Assembly (NCBI RefSeq): GCF_001698125.1
Contig: NZ_CP013854.1
Location: forward strand, 3,968,001 to 4,032,000
Length of the DNA: 64,000 nucleotides
DNA from: Pseudonocardia sp. HH130630-07
GTDB taxonomy: Bacteria > Actinomycetota > Actinomycetes > Mycobacteriales > Pseudonocardiaceae
Reading direction: 5' to 3'
The position numbers were made by a program, and so were the translations under genes. The stretch's first letter is position 1, and every line of letters starts with the position of its first letter. The notes beneath the pieces are model-generated. The model had not been told where the DNA came from and did not search any database. It saw only the letters and a list, made by a program, of their open reading frames with translations. This document shows positions 7,652 to 16,864 of the stretch, piece after piece.

Positions 7652-9076
7652 TCAACCAGCAGGAACAGGCAACGCGCACAGCCGCGCGAACGCGCGGGCG
7701 AGATCGACCGCCCAGGGCCAGGACCGTTGGATGCGGACCCAGACTCGGCGTTGCCCGCGGGTGATCCGCGCGGCGGTGTGCAACAACCGGTAGCGCAACG
7801 CCTTCGGCTCGACCTTCGCCAGGTCGCCGTCGAGAAGCAGGCGCTGGGTCCAGGTGATCAGGTCGACCGCGAGCATGACCACGGTCAACCACGCCGCGTT
7901 GACGGCGAAGGACCGGGACGGGAAGTGGTTGAGGCCGGTGTCCTTGCCGCAGCGGATCCGGTCCTCGACCCGGGCGTGGGCGCGGTGGCGGGCGTCGAGG
8001 AAGGCGAGCTGCCCGACGCGGGTGTCGGTGGCGAACGCGGTGTAGCGCCAGCCGTCACGCTCCTCGAACGCATCGAGCTGCGCGCCGGGATGCGGCCGTT
8101 CGCGACGGACGACAACGCGGGTCCCGGCCGGGTAGTCGACCAACGCGGAGGCGGGGAGCAAGCCGGTGATCTCGGCCAGCCCGGCGCCGTCACGGTGCCC
8201 GCCGTCAGCGTCGACCGCCTCGGCCCACACCGTCTTCGGGACCAGGCTGATCACGGTGCGTTCGCGGTCGGTGACGGCCCAGCCGACGGAGAACTCACAG
8301 CTCACCGCTGTGTCTTGTTGCGCTCGGATGTGGGCGAGGAAGGCTTTCGTGGCGCCCGCGGTGTCGGTGCGGACCAGGATCGGGTGCCCGTGACGGAACG
8401 CGTCAGGGATCTGGGCGAGCGCGTCGTCGAGCACGCTGATGTGATCCGCGGCGGTGTTCGCACCGGCGTTCCCGCGGCGCAAGCGGGCGGCGAGGAACTC
8501 GCCGGTGTTGTCGCAGAACGCCAGCATCGGGTGATACCCGAACGTCTTCTTGAACGTGGGCGTGGCCTGTTCCTTCTCGCTGTGGGCGATGACGATCGTG
8601 GCGTCGAGATCGATCACCAGCACGTCCCGGCCGTGCCGGCGCAGGTCGCGGCCGGCGACCCGAGCCGCGGGAAACGCGCGACCATCGACGTCGGCGTGCT
8701 GGGCCCAGACCACCTCCCGGGCCCGCGCCCGCCCCGCCGCGATCGAGGACAACCGGCGCTCGTCGAGCTTGTCGAGCAGTCGCCAGCAGGTCGAGTCCGA
8801 TGCCACCGACCCGAACACCGCGCCCTGATCGGCCAGGACCGCGATCTCGCAGATCCTCGTGGCCCCGTCGGCGACCGCGACGGCCAGATCGACCAGCACC
8901 CGCCCCGGATCATGACGCGCCCGAGCTCGTCGCAGCGGTGCGAGCGCGGTCGAGAGTTCACTGGCCAACGTGGTCCGGTCGGCGACATCGGCCAGCAGAC
9001 GCGACCCGACGTGCGACACCACCCCAGCGCCGTCGGCGGTCACGATGACCGGTGGGCGCGTGCTTGTAGTCTGCAC
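7652..9076 (-). CDS. IS1380-family transposase (outer element)
   Basis: A 474-residue DDE transposase of the IS1380 family. Diagnostic features are VLVIDLDATIVIAHSEKE with the first catalytic aspartate (~172), FKKTFGYHPMLAFCDNTGE, the asparagine/aspartate-rich segment around ADHISVLDDAL, and the C-terminal block ending LRYRLLHTAARITRGQRRVW. The frame is complete and of normal length. Only 9 bp separate its ATG from the target duplication of MITE copy B, so its promoter region has been split and the gene is probably poorly expressed or silent. The element's left end lies somewhere in 7533-7651; I could not fix its terminal repeat. Confidence 0.88.
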   Translation of the reverse strand: MQTTSTRPPVIVTADGAGVVSHVGSRLLADVADRTTLASELSTALAPLRRARARHDPGRVLVDLAVAVADGATRICEIAVLADQGAVFGSVASDSTCWRLLDKLDERRLSSIAAGRARAREVVWAQHADVDGRAFPAARVAGRDLRRHGRDVLVIDLDATIVIAHSEKEQATPTFKKTFGYHPMLAFCDNTGEFLAARLRRGNAGANTAADHISVLDDALAQIPDAFRHGHPILVRTDTAGATKAFLAHIRAQQDTAVSCEFSVGWAVTDRERTVISLVPKTVWAEAVDADGGHRDGAGLAEITGLLPASALVDYPAGTRVVVRRERPHPGAQLDAFEERDGWRYTAFATDTRVGQLAFLDARHRAHARVEDRIRCGKDTGLNHFPSRSFAVNAAWLTVVMLAVDLITWTQRLLLDGDLAKVEPKALRYRLLHTAARITRGQRRVWVRIQRSWPWAVDLARAFARLCALPVPAG

Positions 9077-9184
9077 TCGGAAAGTGAGCCCTTTTCAACC
9101 TGCCGTTCCGGCAGCTCAGGGGCCTGGTTGTGTGGGTGCAGACGCCGAGCTGGCGAGCCGGTGACCTGTGCAGCTGTGGTCAGA

Positions 9185-10920
9185 CTCGAATCCGCGAGTA
9201 GGCTATGAGCTGATCTTGGTCGGCCAAAGTTGATGTTGCTTGGGTCGGGAGTTGGGTGGTGGGCAAGCGGGCGGCCCGAGTGTCGCCTCGGGTGGCGGGT
9301 TCCTGTGCTGGTCGGGGCCGGTGCGGCCGGGTCAGGACGGAGCGGGCAGGGCGCGGACGCGGGCGAGGACCTCGGCGAGTAGGTGCTCGCCGGGTGGTAG
9401 GCGCAGGGTGAGGCCGCGGGCGTGGCGCACGAGGCGGGCGGGGATGGTGATCAGCCGCCGGCGCAGGGTGGCGATCATGGCCTGGCCGCCGCGGACGCCG
9501 TGCCCGACCAGGCGCCCGTCGCGGGTGCGGGCGGTGAGGTGGTGCAGCCACCCGCTGGTGGTGGCGGCCAGGAGTGCGCCCCACATCCAGGCTCGGTTCA
9601 CCGCGAGGTGTCCGGAGGGGAGGTGGCGCAGCGCGGCGCCGTGCTTGGTGTCGCGGAACAGGTTCTCCACCTTCGTGCGGTGGCGGTACCAGTACTCGGC
9701 CTGCGCGGCTGCGGCAGGTGTGGAGACGTCGAGGTTGGTCACGATGAACGAGTAGGCGAACACCCCGTCGACCTTGGCCACCGTAGCGAGGTCGTCGAGC
9801 GGGAGCGCCCGCTGGGCGGGGTGCAGGGTGCGTCGGCGCCGCGCTCGCGGGTCACCGGAGACCTGGCCGTGGTCCAGGTCGAGCCGGACCCGACGGATCA
9901 GCAGCTGGGTCGCTGCGGGCCACCAGTTCGGGCAATAGTCGGCCACCGCGACCTGCGCGCCGGTCATGTCGATCGCGTCGGTCCACCCGTCGGCCGCGAC
10001 GCCGTCGAGGATGCGCCACAGCGGCGCGATGCGTCGGGCGCCGATGGCGAACTCCACGCCGACGAACAGGGCTGCGCGGGCGAGCTGCCCGGCGAAGTAG
10101 CCCGCGTCCGCACGCACGCGGACTCGCCCCGCCCGCGCCTGCGCGGGGAGCGCGGCCAGCGCCCGGTGGAACAGCTCGGCGCTGGTGGCGCGGGGGTCAT
10201 CCCGGCCCGAACCGAGGTCAGCGGCCAGCACCACCGCGGTGTCGGCCCAGGTCGCGACGTGCGGGCGGGCGACCCGCTGGCCTTGGTGGTTGAACGCCAC
10301 GCCCTGCTTGAGCCGGCCGTAAACCTCGACATCGGTGGTGTCCAGATCGATCGTCACGTCCGCCGTCAGCTGCTCGGCCCGGTCCGGGTCGACCTGGGCG
10401 AGCAGGTCCAGCGCGGTGGTGTGCACGTCACCGAGCCCGGTCTCCACCGCCGCCCACTGCCCCTCGATGAACTTGCGCGCGAGCCCGGCGGCGGTCGTGG
10501 ACGCCAACCCCGGCACCGGCGTGAGTGCCTGCCCGGCGGTGTCGGCGCGGTGCCGGTCCAGCCCGACCAGGAAGTCCTCCCCGCACAGCTGCGCCGCCGA
10601 CATGCCGACCAGCATCTGCCCGGCGCTGCACCCGCGGTCGCGGTCCTTGATGGGCCCGACCGCGGCGTCGAGCTTGTCGATGATCCCGAGCCGGTCGATC
10701 AGCTCGGTCACCGCGGCCAGCCCGGAGAACCTGGTCAGCGCCGCGTCCGGCGCGCCGAGACGCACCCGCGCACACCGCGGGCGTCGCTTGCGTACTGTTC
10801 GCACCTGATAGGTGTCCTCTCAACCCGCAATGTCGTGTCGTCGCAAACACGATCATCGCAGGTCAGCGGGCACCTATCGCCATCTCCCCAGTCCGGCCAC
10901 CAGCGCAACTCGCGGATTCG
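9185..10920. mobile_element. Inner IS1380-type element inserted in MITE copy B
   Basis: The element carries CGAATCCGCGAGT at 9187-9199 and its complement at 10908-10920. GGTCAGA, present once in the other MITE copies, occurs on both sides here (9178-9184 and 10921-10927), so up to 7 bp may be the target duplication. The left repeat begins 2 bp inside the apparent boundary, so the exact left end is uncertain by a few bases. Confidence 0.82.
9332..10804 (-). CDS. IS1380-family transposase (inner element)
   Basis: A 490-residue transposase of the IS1380 family, only distantly related to the outer one. The N-terminal domain has DRGCSAGQMLVGMSAAQLCG and EDFLVGLDRHRAD, typical of this family. VTIDLDTTDVEVYG (~162) carries the first catalytic aspartate, VRADAGYF (~235) the second, and YRHRTKVENLFRDTKHG (~375) the glutamate in the Y-x-x-R-x-x-x-E pattern. 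The frame is intact and normal in length. The start at 10804 is a GTG. It is contained in an element that inserted into MITE copy B, so it is the youngest layer of the nest. Confidence 0.9.
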   Translation of the reverse strand: MRTVRKRRPRCARVRLGAPDAALTRFSGLAAVTELIDRLGIIDKLDAAVGPIKDRDRGCSAGQMLVGMSAAQLCGEDFLVGLDRHRADTAGQALTPVPGLASTTAAGLARKFIEGQWAAVETGLGDVHTTALDLLAQVDPDRAEQLTADVTIDLDTTDVEVYGRLKQGVAFNHQGQRVARPHVATWADTAVVLAADLGSGRDDPRATSAELFHRALAALPAQARAGRVRVRADAGYFAGQLARAALFVGVEFAIGARRIAPLWRILDGVAADGWTDAIDMTGAQVAVADYCPNWWPAATQLLIRRVRLDLDHGQVSGDPRARRRRTLHPAQRALPLDDLATVAKVDGVFAYSFIVTNLDVSTPAAAAQAEYWYRHRTKVENLFRDTKHGAALRHLPSGHLAVNRAWMWGALLAATTSGWLHHLTARTRDGRLVGHGVRGGQAMIATLRRRLITIPARLVRHARGLTLRLPPGEHLLAEVLARVRALPAPS

Positions 10921-11061
10921 GGTCAGAGCAGTTGCGCTGCAACCTTCGCGATCTCCTGACGCAGAAGCTCGCTGGTCAGGTTGAAAAAGGCTCAGTGCCT
11001 CCTCGACCATGGCGGACAGGGCTTCGACACCCGCTGTCTTACCTGGTCACGAGGCACTTTC

Positions 11062-11404
11062 TTCAGTTGGGGTCGGAGATCACCGGCACAGCCCGTGAAG
11101 AGTCCGGGCTAGGGCTACGCCTGATCTACCGACTCGCCGAACGGATCGTCCGGGCTAAGATCAACATCCAATCCAACGGTTGGGGTTATGGTTTGTGTCC
11201 GAGGGGGGATATGTGCGCTATCCACACGGGCCACGCTCGCGCCCACGCAATCTACGGTCGCATAGGTCGGTCCGTATGGCCGTCGCCGTTGCAGCGGTAT
11301 CGTAGGGTCGTGCTCGTGACTCGCGGTGTGCCTAGAGTCTCCGTCCAAGGTCAAGGTGCCTTCGGCGCCCCTGGGCGGGGCTGAAGCCTCCGATCGGTTC
11401 CCAC
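11062..11404. other. Non-coding stretch between the nested elements and the low-GC gene
   Basis: I find no supported gene in either strand. Composition shifts gradually from G/C-rich to the lower-GC sequence that follows. The open frames present lack any recognisable motif or ribosome-binding site. Confidence 0.5.
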
Positions 11405-13148
11405 TCAGGGGCAAGCTACCTCTGTCTCGTTGGGTATTTCGCCAATGATATCGTTTGATTCCGTCAGTCGCGCAATCTCAAGTGAGACTCCGAGGTCTCC
11501 GAGGCGTTGCGCGCACCGTGCGAGCGTGATCTTGGAGAATGTAAAGATCGATTCCTGGACGGACCCGCCACCGCTGAACGCCAGGATTACTCGCCTTGGC
11601 TCATAGTCTGTCGCGATCGAGAAGCTACCTTCGCTCAACTTGTCAACTCTCACCGTGAAGGATTTTACCGCGTCTAATTGTCGTCGCAATGACTCGGCCG
11701 CGACAATCACTTGATTGAACAGGTGGCTCGCGGACACTGAATCATCGAGGTGCTTTACGTGAATTAGTGTGCCATCGCGGTGAAGGAGATCGCAAGCCTC
11801 GAAACCTCTGGGATGTAGCTCGGTCAGGATCATCTGGTGATCCATGCAAAAGTAGGTCCGGATTCGAATCAGCGGCCCAGTTGTTATAGCTAAACTCTTT
11901 GGCACGACCAAGCTTGTATTTGTTGCTATCCCGCTTCTTCTTCCATTCCATTGGCCAGGGGGGTAGTGCCACTGTCGCCTCCCTTTCGAGGATCCGATCT
12001 ACTCTCCTGTCCAGCATCTCTATGTACGCGCCACCTACGTTGTACCAGCGTCCACGCTGCATTACGAAGCGCTCGTCGTCAAGGTCGCATTCGAAGGATA
12101 TCCATTTGTCGCCCGATATCTTTCGCGACATGACGCCTCCATCCTCATTTAGGCCCTGGATGTGTATTTTGCGAAGGCGTTCTAGCTTTGCGGGATCCGG
12201 GTTCTCTGCCAGTGGAGTTCTTAGCGCTTCGAGTTGCAGGTCAGGTGTCTCTACTGTTCCCGTGGTGGTGCCGGTTATTCGGTACTTTGCTGGCTCGCCG
12301 GCGTCTTCGTTCCACTCTGCCGGCCAGCTTAGTGCGAGGCGCCCCGGCTTGAGGTCCGCGACGACTTCATTGAATCGCTTTTCGAGTAGCTCTATCTTGG
12401 GGTTTCCTGGTCGGAGAGGTCGAGTGTTTTCGAGATGTTCGAGACCTTCGGCCGGTACCTCATTTCGTATGACAGAGTCGATCAGGTGAAGATCTGAAAG
12501 CGCGTCCTTGGCCGTCTTTCCGAGTGGTACACTAAGAGCGTCAGCGCCCTTCACTGTGATAAATGTGGGCGTTCCGGGCTTGTCGCTCGAAAAGCCGTCT
12601 GCCGGGATTTTTCCGACGAGCCTGCTGACAACCTCCCCGATTTCCTCCATCCCAAAGGAATTGATTGTGGTGCCGCCGAATACTGACAAGCGAGCCGTGC
12701 GAGGGAGAGTGTCGAGTGCGTGGGTCGTGAGGGCACTGACCTGTTCTGCATCTGCTCGACGTAAAGCGAATCTGAGACCGAACCCGTCGTCCATCACATT
12801 ACTGGAGATGAGAAGGTGTCCCATTCCCCAGGTTAGTCCGTAGGCGTGGTCAGCCTCGTCGTCAAGTCGAAGCAGTAGAAGACTCGCCGACGTGTTATTG
12901 ATGCACGGAGGACGAAAAGACGTAAGGGACTGCGCATGATCTAGCCAGTCAGGGCTAGCGTTTGGTATCTGTCCATAGACCAGTAGTGCGGACCGACTGC
13001 CAACTGTGACATTCTCAATGAAAAATTCTTCGCGATCCGTGTACTCAGACTTGGCGGCGGTAAGAAACGGGGCTTCGGGTTCGAGGCTGATCCGATACAG
13101 CGATGTCTTGCTCGCCCTCGACGGTGTGCGTGCCACGGTGCTCCTCAT
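11405..13148 (-). pseudogene. DUF6119/TIGR04141-like sporadically distributed protein, one frameshift
   Basis: Two overlapping frames join into one ~580-residue protein. The N-terminal frame (13148 to about 11851) begins with SLYRISLEPEAP and includes WGMGHLLISSNVMDDGFGLR and SFGMEEIGEVVSRLVGK. The C-terminal frame contains GFEACDLLHRDGTLIHVKHL and SASHLFNQVIVAAESLRR, which resemble the signature end of the TIGR04141 family. The frames meet at a run of four A on the plus strand (11848-11851); removing one base restores NPDLLCMDHQMI. The base composition is clearly lower in G+C than everything around it, so recent transfer is likely. The biochemical role of the family is not established. The family assignment is from recognisable motifs, not a search. 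The single lesion could also be a sequencing error. Confidence 0.62.
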
Positions 13149-13667
13149 GTTGGTCTCTCGCAGAGCTCGCCCCGGGCTGGCAGCGCGTTACAGTCCAGCT
13201 ACTCTCCGGCGAAGCCCTCGCCCGCCGGGCAGGCCTCCGAGATGGACGAGAGCGGCGGCCCTCGTGGGTGACGGTGGCTCGCACCATCTCGGCGCCCTCC
13301 CAGCGTGCCGCGTATGGGCCACCCCGTGTCCTGGAGCTCTTCTGTCTACCGAGGGACACGCTGGCTCGGGTCGAGGGAGCTGAGCACCTCGTCGGGGAGC
13401 TGGCTGCGGCAGCCCTCCTGCCAGGATCGGACATGGACTTCGGCGATTCTGGCGGCGTCGCGAACGACGGCGCAACAAACCCCCATGCGGTGGTGCTACC
13501 TCTACGACGAATCTCAACGCAGCCGATTTTGACTTGCAGCGGGACGCATCTGGGGTGCATGCGGGCCGGGACTGCCCAAACACCGACTGACACGGCGTGA
13601 AAGTGGGTGGGCTAGTGGCCGTGGGTCCCGAGATGGACGCGTAGGCCGCGGGCGAGTCCGGTTCGCG
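13149..13667. other. 519-bp region without a supported gene
   Basis: Open frames on both strands cover this gap (for example 13103-13600 on the plus strand), but their translations are compositionally random, with many Ser/Arg/Pro and no recognisable motif. It probably contains the promoter of the lower-GC gene and eroded sequence. GAGAGACC lies just before the 13148 start as a possible ribosome site. Confidence 0.45.
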
Positions 13668-14417
13668 TTAGGAGAGCGGTGGTCTTGTTCCGAGGTAAAG
13701 AATTCGGCTATGTACCGGTCCTGCCTGTAGTCGCTGGTATGCCTCGGCTGCCAACTGGCTATCCGCTCCACGTACGACTGCGATCATCCGTCCGCTGTCC
13801 CCGAGCTGCGGAAGCCAAGTCGGCGGAGGTGTCGAAGGGTCTCCCGTCGTGCACAGGATCGCGTCGAACGGCCCGTACGCGGCCGCGCCGCGCGGGTCGC
13901 GGGCGGTGACAAGACACGGGAAGAGATCGAGTCCGGCGAGCAGGGCGCGCGTGTAGTCCGCACTGTGTGGATCGGTGGCGGTCACCTGCTCGGCACCGAA
14001 GCGATGGCAGAGCAGCGCGGTCACGTACCCGCATCCGGCCCCGACCTCCAGTACGCGGGGTAGCTCGATCTCGGCGTCGGCTGGGTGCAGCAGATCCAGC
14101 AGGGCCGCGAGTTCCGCCGGCGTGGGCTCCGATGGCGGGACGACCGGCCACGGAGGCGACTCGTCGTCCGCGCCCGTCGGTGGAGCGGCAGAGTAGACGG
14201 CGGTCAACCACTGTTCGGGTACGTCGTCGCCGTCCACCCCGCGCGCGTCGATGCCGGGCAGCAGGAGATGGCGAGGCGTGTTCGCGAACGCCTCGTACCA
14301 CCGCCGGTCTCGGATGCATCCGGCCGACACAAGTTCTGCGGCCATGCGTTCGGCGTGGACGCGCCAAGCTTCGGCGCGAATGGCCTGGAGCGCCCCGGTG
14401 CTCGTGTGGTCGCTCAT
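13668..14417 (-). CDS. PCMT-like SAM methyltransferase
   Basis: A 249-residue protein resembling L-isoaspartyl methyltransferase (PCMT) domains used in actinobacterial peptide-modifying clusters. WYEAFANTPRHLLLPG (~41) matches the PCMT N-terminal segment, VLEVGAGCGYVTALLCHRFG (~121) is the SAM-binding motif I, and FDAILCTTGDPSTPPPTW (~183) the motif after strand 4. It is shorter than the ~380-residue versions found beside ATP-grasp genes, and the C-terminus after residue 230 does not look conserved, so the end may be eroded. The ATG at 14417 overlaps the stop of the winged-helix gene upstream (ATGA). No ATP-grasp ligase or precursor peptide gene is visible nearby. Confidence 0.72.
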   Translation of the reverse strand: MSDHTSTGALQAIRAEAWRVHAERMAAELVSAGCIRDRRWYEAFANTPRHLLLPGIDARGVDGDDVPEQWLTAVYSAAPPTGADDESPPWPVVPPSEPTPAELAALLDLLHPADAEIELPRVLEVGAGCGYVTALLCHRFGAEQVTATDPHSADYTRALLAGLDLFPCLVTARDPRGAAAYGPFDAILCTTGDPSTPPPTWLPQLGDSGRMIAVVRGADSQLAAEAYQRLQAGPVHSRILYLGTRPPLS

Positions 14418-14779
14418 CGCTGTGCCGCCGCTGTGGTTCGGGCAGAAGTTCTTGGTGCATCAGACGTGCCAGCATCGGTGGGACGGTAAAGACGGCGATC
14501 TGTCAAGCGTGGAGAGTTTTTGGCTGTGCGCGATTGGACTCGCTCGCGGCGTACCAGGCGTGCCAGCACGCGTCGGACTCTCGCTGGTGTCAAAGACGTT
14601 CTCTGCGCGATCTGTGCGGAACTTGCCCAGCCGCCATGCCGTCGGAGTGCGGATACGACCAGAAGTTCACGGTTCAAACGCAGCCGGCACCTTCTGCGTG
14701 TGCAGATCGGTGAAGTAGGAGACGGCACAGGAACATCTACCGTGGCCGCGCATCCGTAGCACGTTCTGCGAACATACAT
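14414..14779 (-). CDS. Small winged-helix protein, probably a regulator
   Basis: A 121-residue protein. An N-terminal cysteine-containing segment (RRTCYGCAATV with later cysteines) may bind a metal. Residues ~38-80 read VVSALRRHGGWASSAQIAQR and then TSLTPARVRRVLARLVRRERV, which fits a winged helix-turn-helix of the MarR/ArsR kind. The C-terminal ~40 residues are rich in Thr/Arg/Ala and probably disordered. It overlaps the methyltransferase start by 4 bp, so the two are a transcription unit. Assignment as a regulator is from the helix-turn-helix pattern alone. Confidence 0.5.
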   Translation of the reverse strand: MYVRRTCYGCAATVDVPVPSPTSPICTRRRCRLRLNRELLVVSALRRHGGWASSAQIAQRTSLTPARVRRVLARLVRRERVQSRTAKNSPRLTDRRLYRPTDAGTSDAPRTSARTTAAAQR

Positions 14780-14940
14780 ATGATCGGATCGCCCTCGTCG
14801 CTGACATCTTCTTGACTGGACGAGCGGTCCAGTAGTTATATCAGCTGTGCAGCCAAGATGCTGACCCGCCCGTGAGGGACGATTCTTGGGCGAGGACCGC
14901 TACTGGCGGCAGGGCACAGTAGGGGGCACACTCGGACACT

Positions 14941-15882
14941 GAGCCTTTGCCAACCTGGTCAGGTGTTGACGATCATGAGGGTCTGAACTGCGGCGATGAG
15001 CTGTCCGGCCCGGTTCGGGCTGGAGCGGATCTTGCGCAGGATCTTCCAGTTCTTCAGCTCGGCGTTGACCCGCTCACCGGGTCCGCGGCGGCGTGAGTGA
15101 GCGGCGTTGACCTCGCGCTGGTTGTGCGACAGCGGGCGGAACCGGCCGGTGTCGGGGTCCTTGCGTCGCCGCCGGTGCGGGACCGCGACCGTCGGGCCGG
15201 CGCCCTGATATGCGGTGTCGGCAGCCGCCCGGATCCGGTGCTCGGTCAGGGCGTCGATGATGCCGTGCTCGCGGGCGGCGCCTATGTCGTGGCGGGCTCC
15301 GGGAAGCGGCGGGGAGATCCACACCAGCCGGCCGGCGGGGTCGGCGATGACCTGGACGTTGAGTCCGTGGCACTTGTGCTTGCCGGAGTAGAACCCGCGG
15401 TCATAGCCCGAGGCCATCCCGACGCGGTCGATGCGCAGCAGGGTGCCGTCGAGGATGACGAACGCTTTCCCGATGGCGACGTCGATCGCCTGCTCCAGGG
15501 TCGGGGCCATCGCCGCGAGCAGCTCGATCGCCTCGCGCAGGTAGCGGTAGACCGTCGAGGTCCCGACCCGGAAACCGCAGGCGAGGTCGGTGTAGGTCTC
15601 GCCCTTGCGCAGGTGGGCGACCACGAGCAGGGCCTGGCGGCCGCACGTCAGCTTCCGCCACCGGGTCGCCCGCTGGTTGCGGTGCGCCCGTAGCGCGTCA
15701 GAGAGTACGTGCAGGGCACGGCTGGACACGGTCATCCCGGACGGGTAGGACAGCACCTTGAAGCTCCTGGTCGGACGGTTTCGATCTCAGCAATCGCCCG
15801 TCTACCAGGAGCTTCACCCATCCGAGGGCACGCCACGCCGCACAGGCTCTGACCAGCCCCAACACCAGGTTGGCAAAGGCTC
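14941..15882. mobile_element. IS5-superfamily element, 942 bp, MITE-like ends
   Basis: Terminal repeats GAGCCTTTGCCAACCTGG are exact complements at the two ends, with target duplication ACT at 14938-14940 and 15883-15885. Its end differs from the MITE end at two of the first 17 positions. One transposase gene fills it. Confidence 0.95.
14959..15756 (-). CDS. IS5-superfamily transposase (DDE_Tnp_4/HARBI1-like)
   Basis: A 265-residue transposase. The N-terminal helix-turn-helix includes GETYTDLACGFRVGTSTVYR (~53-72). The DDE core has FVILDGTLLRIDR (~99, first Asp), GFYSGKHKCHGLNVQVIAD, RHDIGAAREHGIIDAL, ADTAYQGAG (second Asp) and ERVNAELKNWKILRKI (~229, Glu). The GTG at 15756 has AGGAGC upstream. 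The gene is intact, so this element may still be active, and it is the best candidate in the window for a transposase related to the one that mobilises the MITE. Confidence 0.92.
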   Translation of the reverse strand: MLSYPSGMTVSSRALHVLSDALRAHRNQRATRWRKLTCGRQALLVVAHLRKGETYTDLACGFRVGTSTVYRYLREAIELLAAMAPTLEQAIDVAIGKAFVILDGTLLRIDRVGMASGYDRGFYSGKHKCHGLNVQVIADPAGRLVWISPPLPGARHDIGAAREHGIIDALTEHRIRAAADTAYQGAGPTVAVPHRRRRKDPDTGRFRPLSHNQREVNAAHSRRRGPGERVNAELKNWKILRKIRSSPNRAGQLIAAVQTLMIVNT

Positions 15883-15913
15883 ACTGGTCCGCGTGGCAGG
15901 GGAAACAGCTCAG

Positions 15914-16811
15914 CTAGGGTGTGTCTCCCAATGCGCGGAGCCAGGTGACGATTACCTTCAGGACGGCGCCGCCGCGGAAGGTCAGGGCGAGCTTGTCGTA
16001 ACGGGTGGCCAGCCCGCGCCACTGCTTGACGTGGCAGAACCCGCGCTCGACGACGTTGCGGTTTCGGTAGTCGACCGGATCGAATGCGGGCGGTCGGCCG
16101 CCGCGTGAGCCCCGTCGTTTGCGGTGTCCCTGCTGGTCAGAGGGCTCCGGAATGACAGCGATGATCCGGCGCTCGCGCAGGTGCCGGCGGATCGCGCGTG
16201 AGGAGTAGGCCTTGTCCGCGCGCACGCGTTCAGGCCGGGTCCGGGGTCGTCCCGGGCCCGGTCGGGCGATGCTCAGGTGCGCCATCAGGTGCGGAAACAT
16301 TGGCGAGTCGCCGCCCTGGCCGGGGCCGAGGAGGACCACCAGCGGGCGGCCGTGCCCGTCAACGAGCTGGTGGATCTTCGTCGACAGCCCTCCGCGGGAC
16401 CGTCCCAGCGCGTGATCTGCTGGTTCGGCGAGCAGATTCGTGTAGTTCGATCCGGCCCCCTGTGTCGCGCTTGAGGGTCGCGGCGTGCTGGTGGGCACGG
16501 ATGATCGTGGAGTCCACGCTGACCGCCCACCCGAGCACCTCGGCGGCGTCGGCCTCGACCAGAAGAGCAGCCAGGATGTGGTCCCAGGTGCCGTCGCCGC
16601 TGTAGCGGCGGTGCCGCTTCCACAACGTCTGCCACGGCCCGAACTCGGCTGGGGCGTCGCGCCAGGGAAGCCCGCACCGATACCGGTAGATGATCCCCTC
16701 GATCACCCGGCGGTCATCGCGGAACGGGCGCCCGCGACGACCCTCGGAGGAGGGCAACAGCGGCGCCAGACGGGCCCACTGGGCATCAGTCAGGACAGCG
16801 GTACGCGGCAC
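15914..16811 (-). CDS. IS427-type transposase read through a frameshift
   Basis: The transposase is split in two frames as in many IS427-type elements. The first frame (16811 to ~16465) has LTDAQWARLAPLLP, the first catalytic aspartate in VSVDSTIIRAHQHAA and ends around ATLKRDTGG. The second frame continues with AEPADHALGRSRGGLSTKIH, VRADKAYSS (second Asp) and RNVVERGFCHVKQWRGLATR (Glu). The switch is at a CAGGGGGCC run near 16455-16463 (minus strand sense), a plausible slippery site. The stop codon TAG at 15914-15916 uses the flanking target sequence, so termination depends on the insertion site. Programmed frameshifting is inferred from the family; a plain mutation is the alternative. Confidence 0.85.
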
Positions 16812-16858
16812 CGATCAAGCATCGCGCACCCCGCTCCGCCTATCTGGGAGACACGCCC
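15917..16858. mobile_element. IS5-family (IS427-type) element, 942 bp
   Basis: Ends GGGTGTGTCTCCCA and TGGGAGACACGCCC are near-perfect complements. The 2-bp target duplication TA is at 15915-15916 and 16859-16860. It sits 34 bp from the element at 14941. Confidence 0.93.
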
Positions 16859-16864
16859 TAAGTG

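Larger units (their letters stand above)
9086..10993 (+). mobile_element. MITE copy B, itself split by an IS1380-type element
   Basis: The left part is 9086-9184 and the right part 10928-10993, or the equivalent within the duplicated GGTCAGA. The terminal repeat is GAGCCCTTTTCAACCTG on the left (one substitution from the other copies) and the regular end on the right. The target duplication is AGT at 9083-9085 and 10994-10996. The copy lies in the upstream region of the outer IS1380-type transposase gene. Confidence 0.93.
7533..11061. mobile_element. Outer IS1380-type element, ends approximate, carrying a nested MITE and second IS
   Basis: The outer element contains the transposase at 7652-9076 and sequence split by MITE copy B. 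Rejoining 9085 to 10997 recreates GAAAGTGCCTC, which is exactly complementary to GAGGCACTTTC at 11051-11061. This shows that 9080-9085 and 10997-11061 were once contiguous. The inverted repeat probably belongs to the element's upstream end structure. True outer boundaries and target duplication are not resolved. Confidence 0.55.

Noticed and set aside
7504..11118. A pair of loosely matching sequences (CCCTGGTGATTCACGG near 7504 and TTCACGGGCTG complement near 11095) as ends of the outer IS1380-type element
   Set aside because: The left one lies inside the serine-recombinase remnant frame (GRLALVIHGAAD), and the match needs gaps, so it is probably chance.
11062..11404. Hypothetical gene at 11115-11414 on the minus strand
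   Set aside because: Random-looking composition without homology cues or a ribosome-binding site.
13103..13600. 165-residue plus-strand frame after the lower-GC gene
   Set aside because: No ribosome site or recognised motif, and it overlaps the start of the better-supported minus-strand gene.
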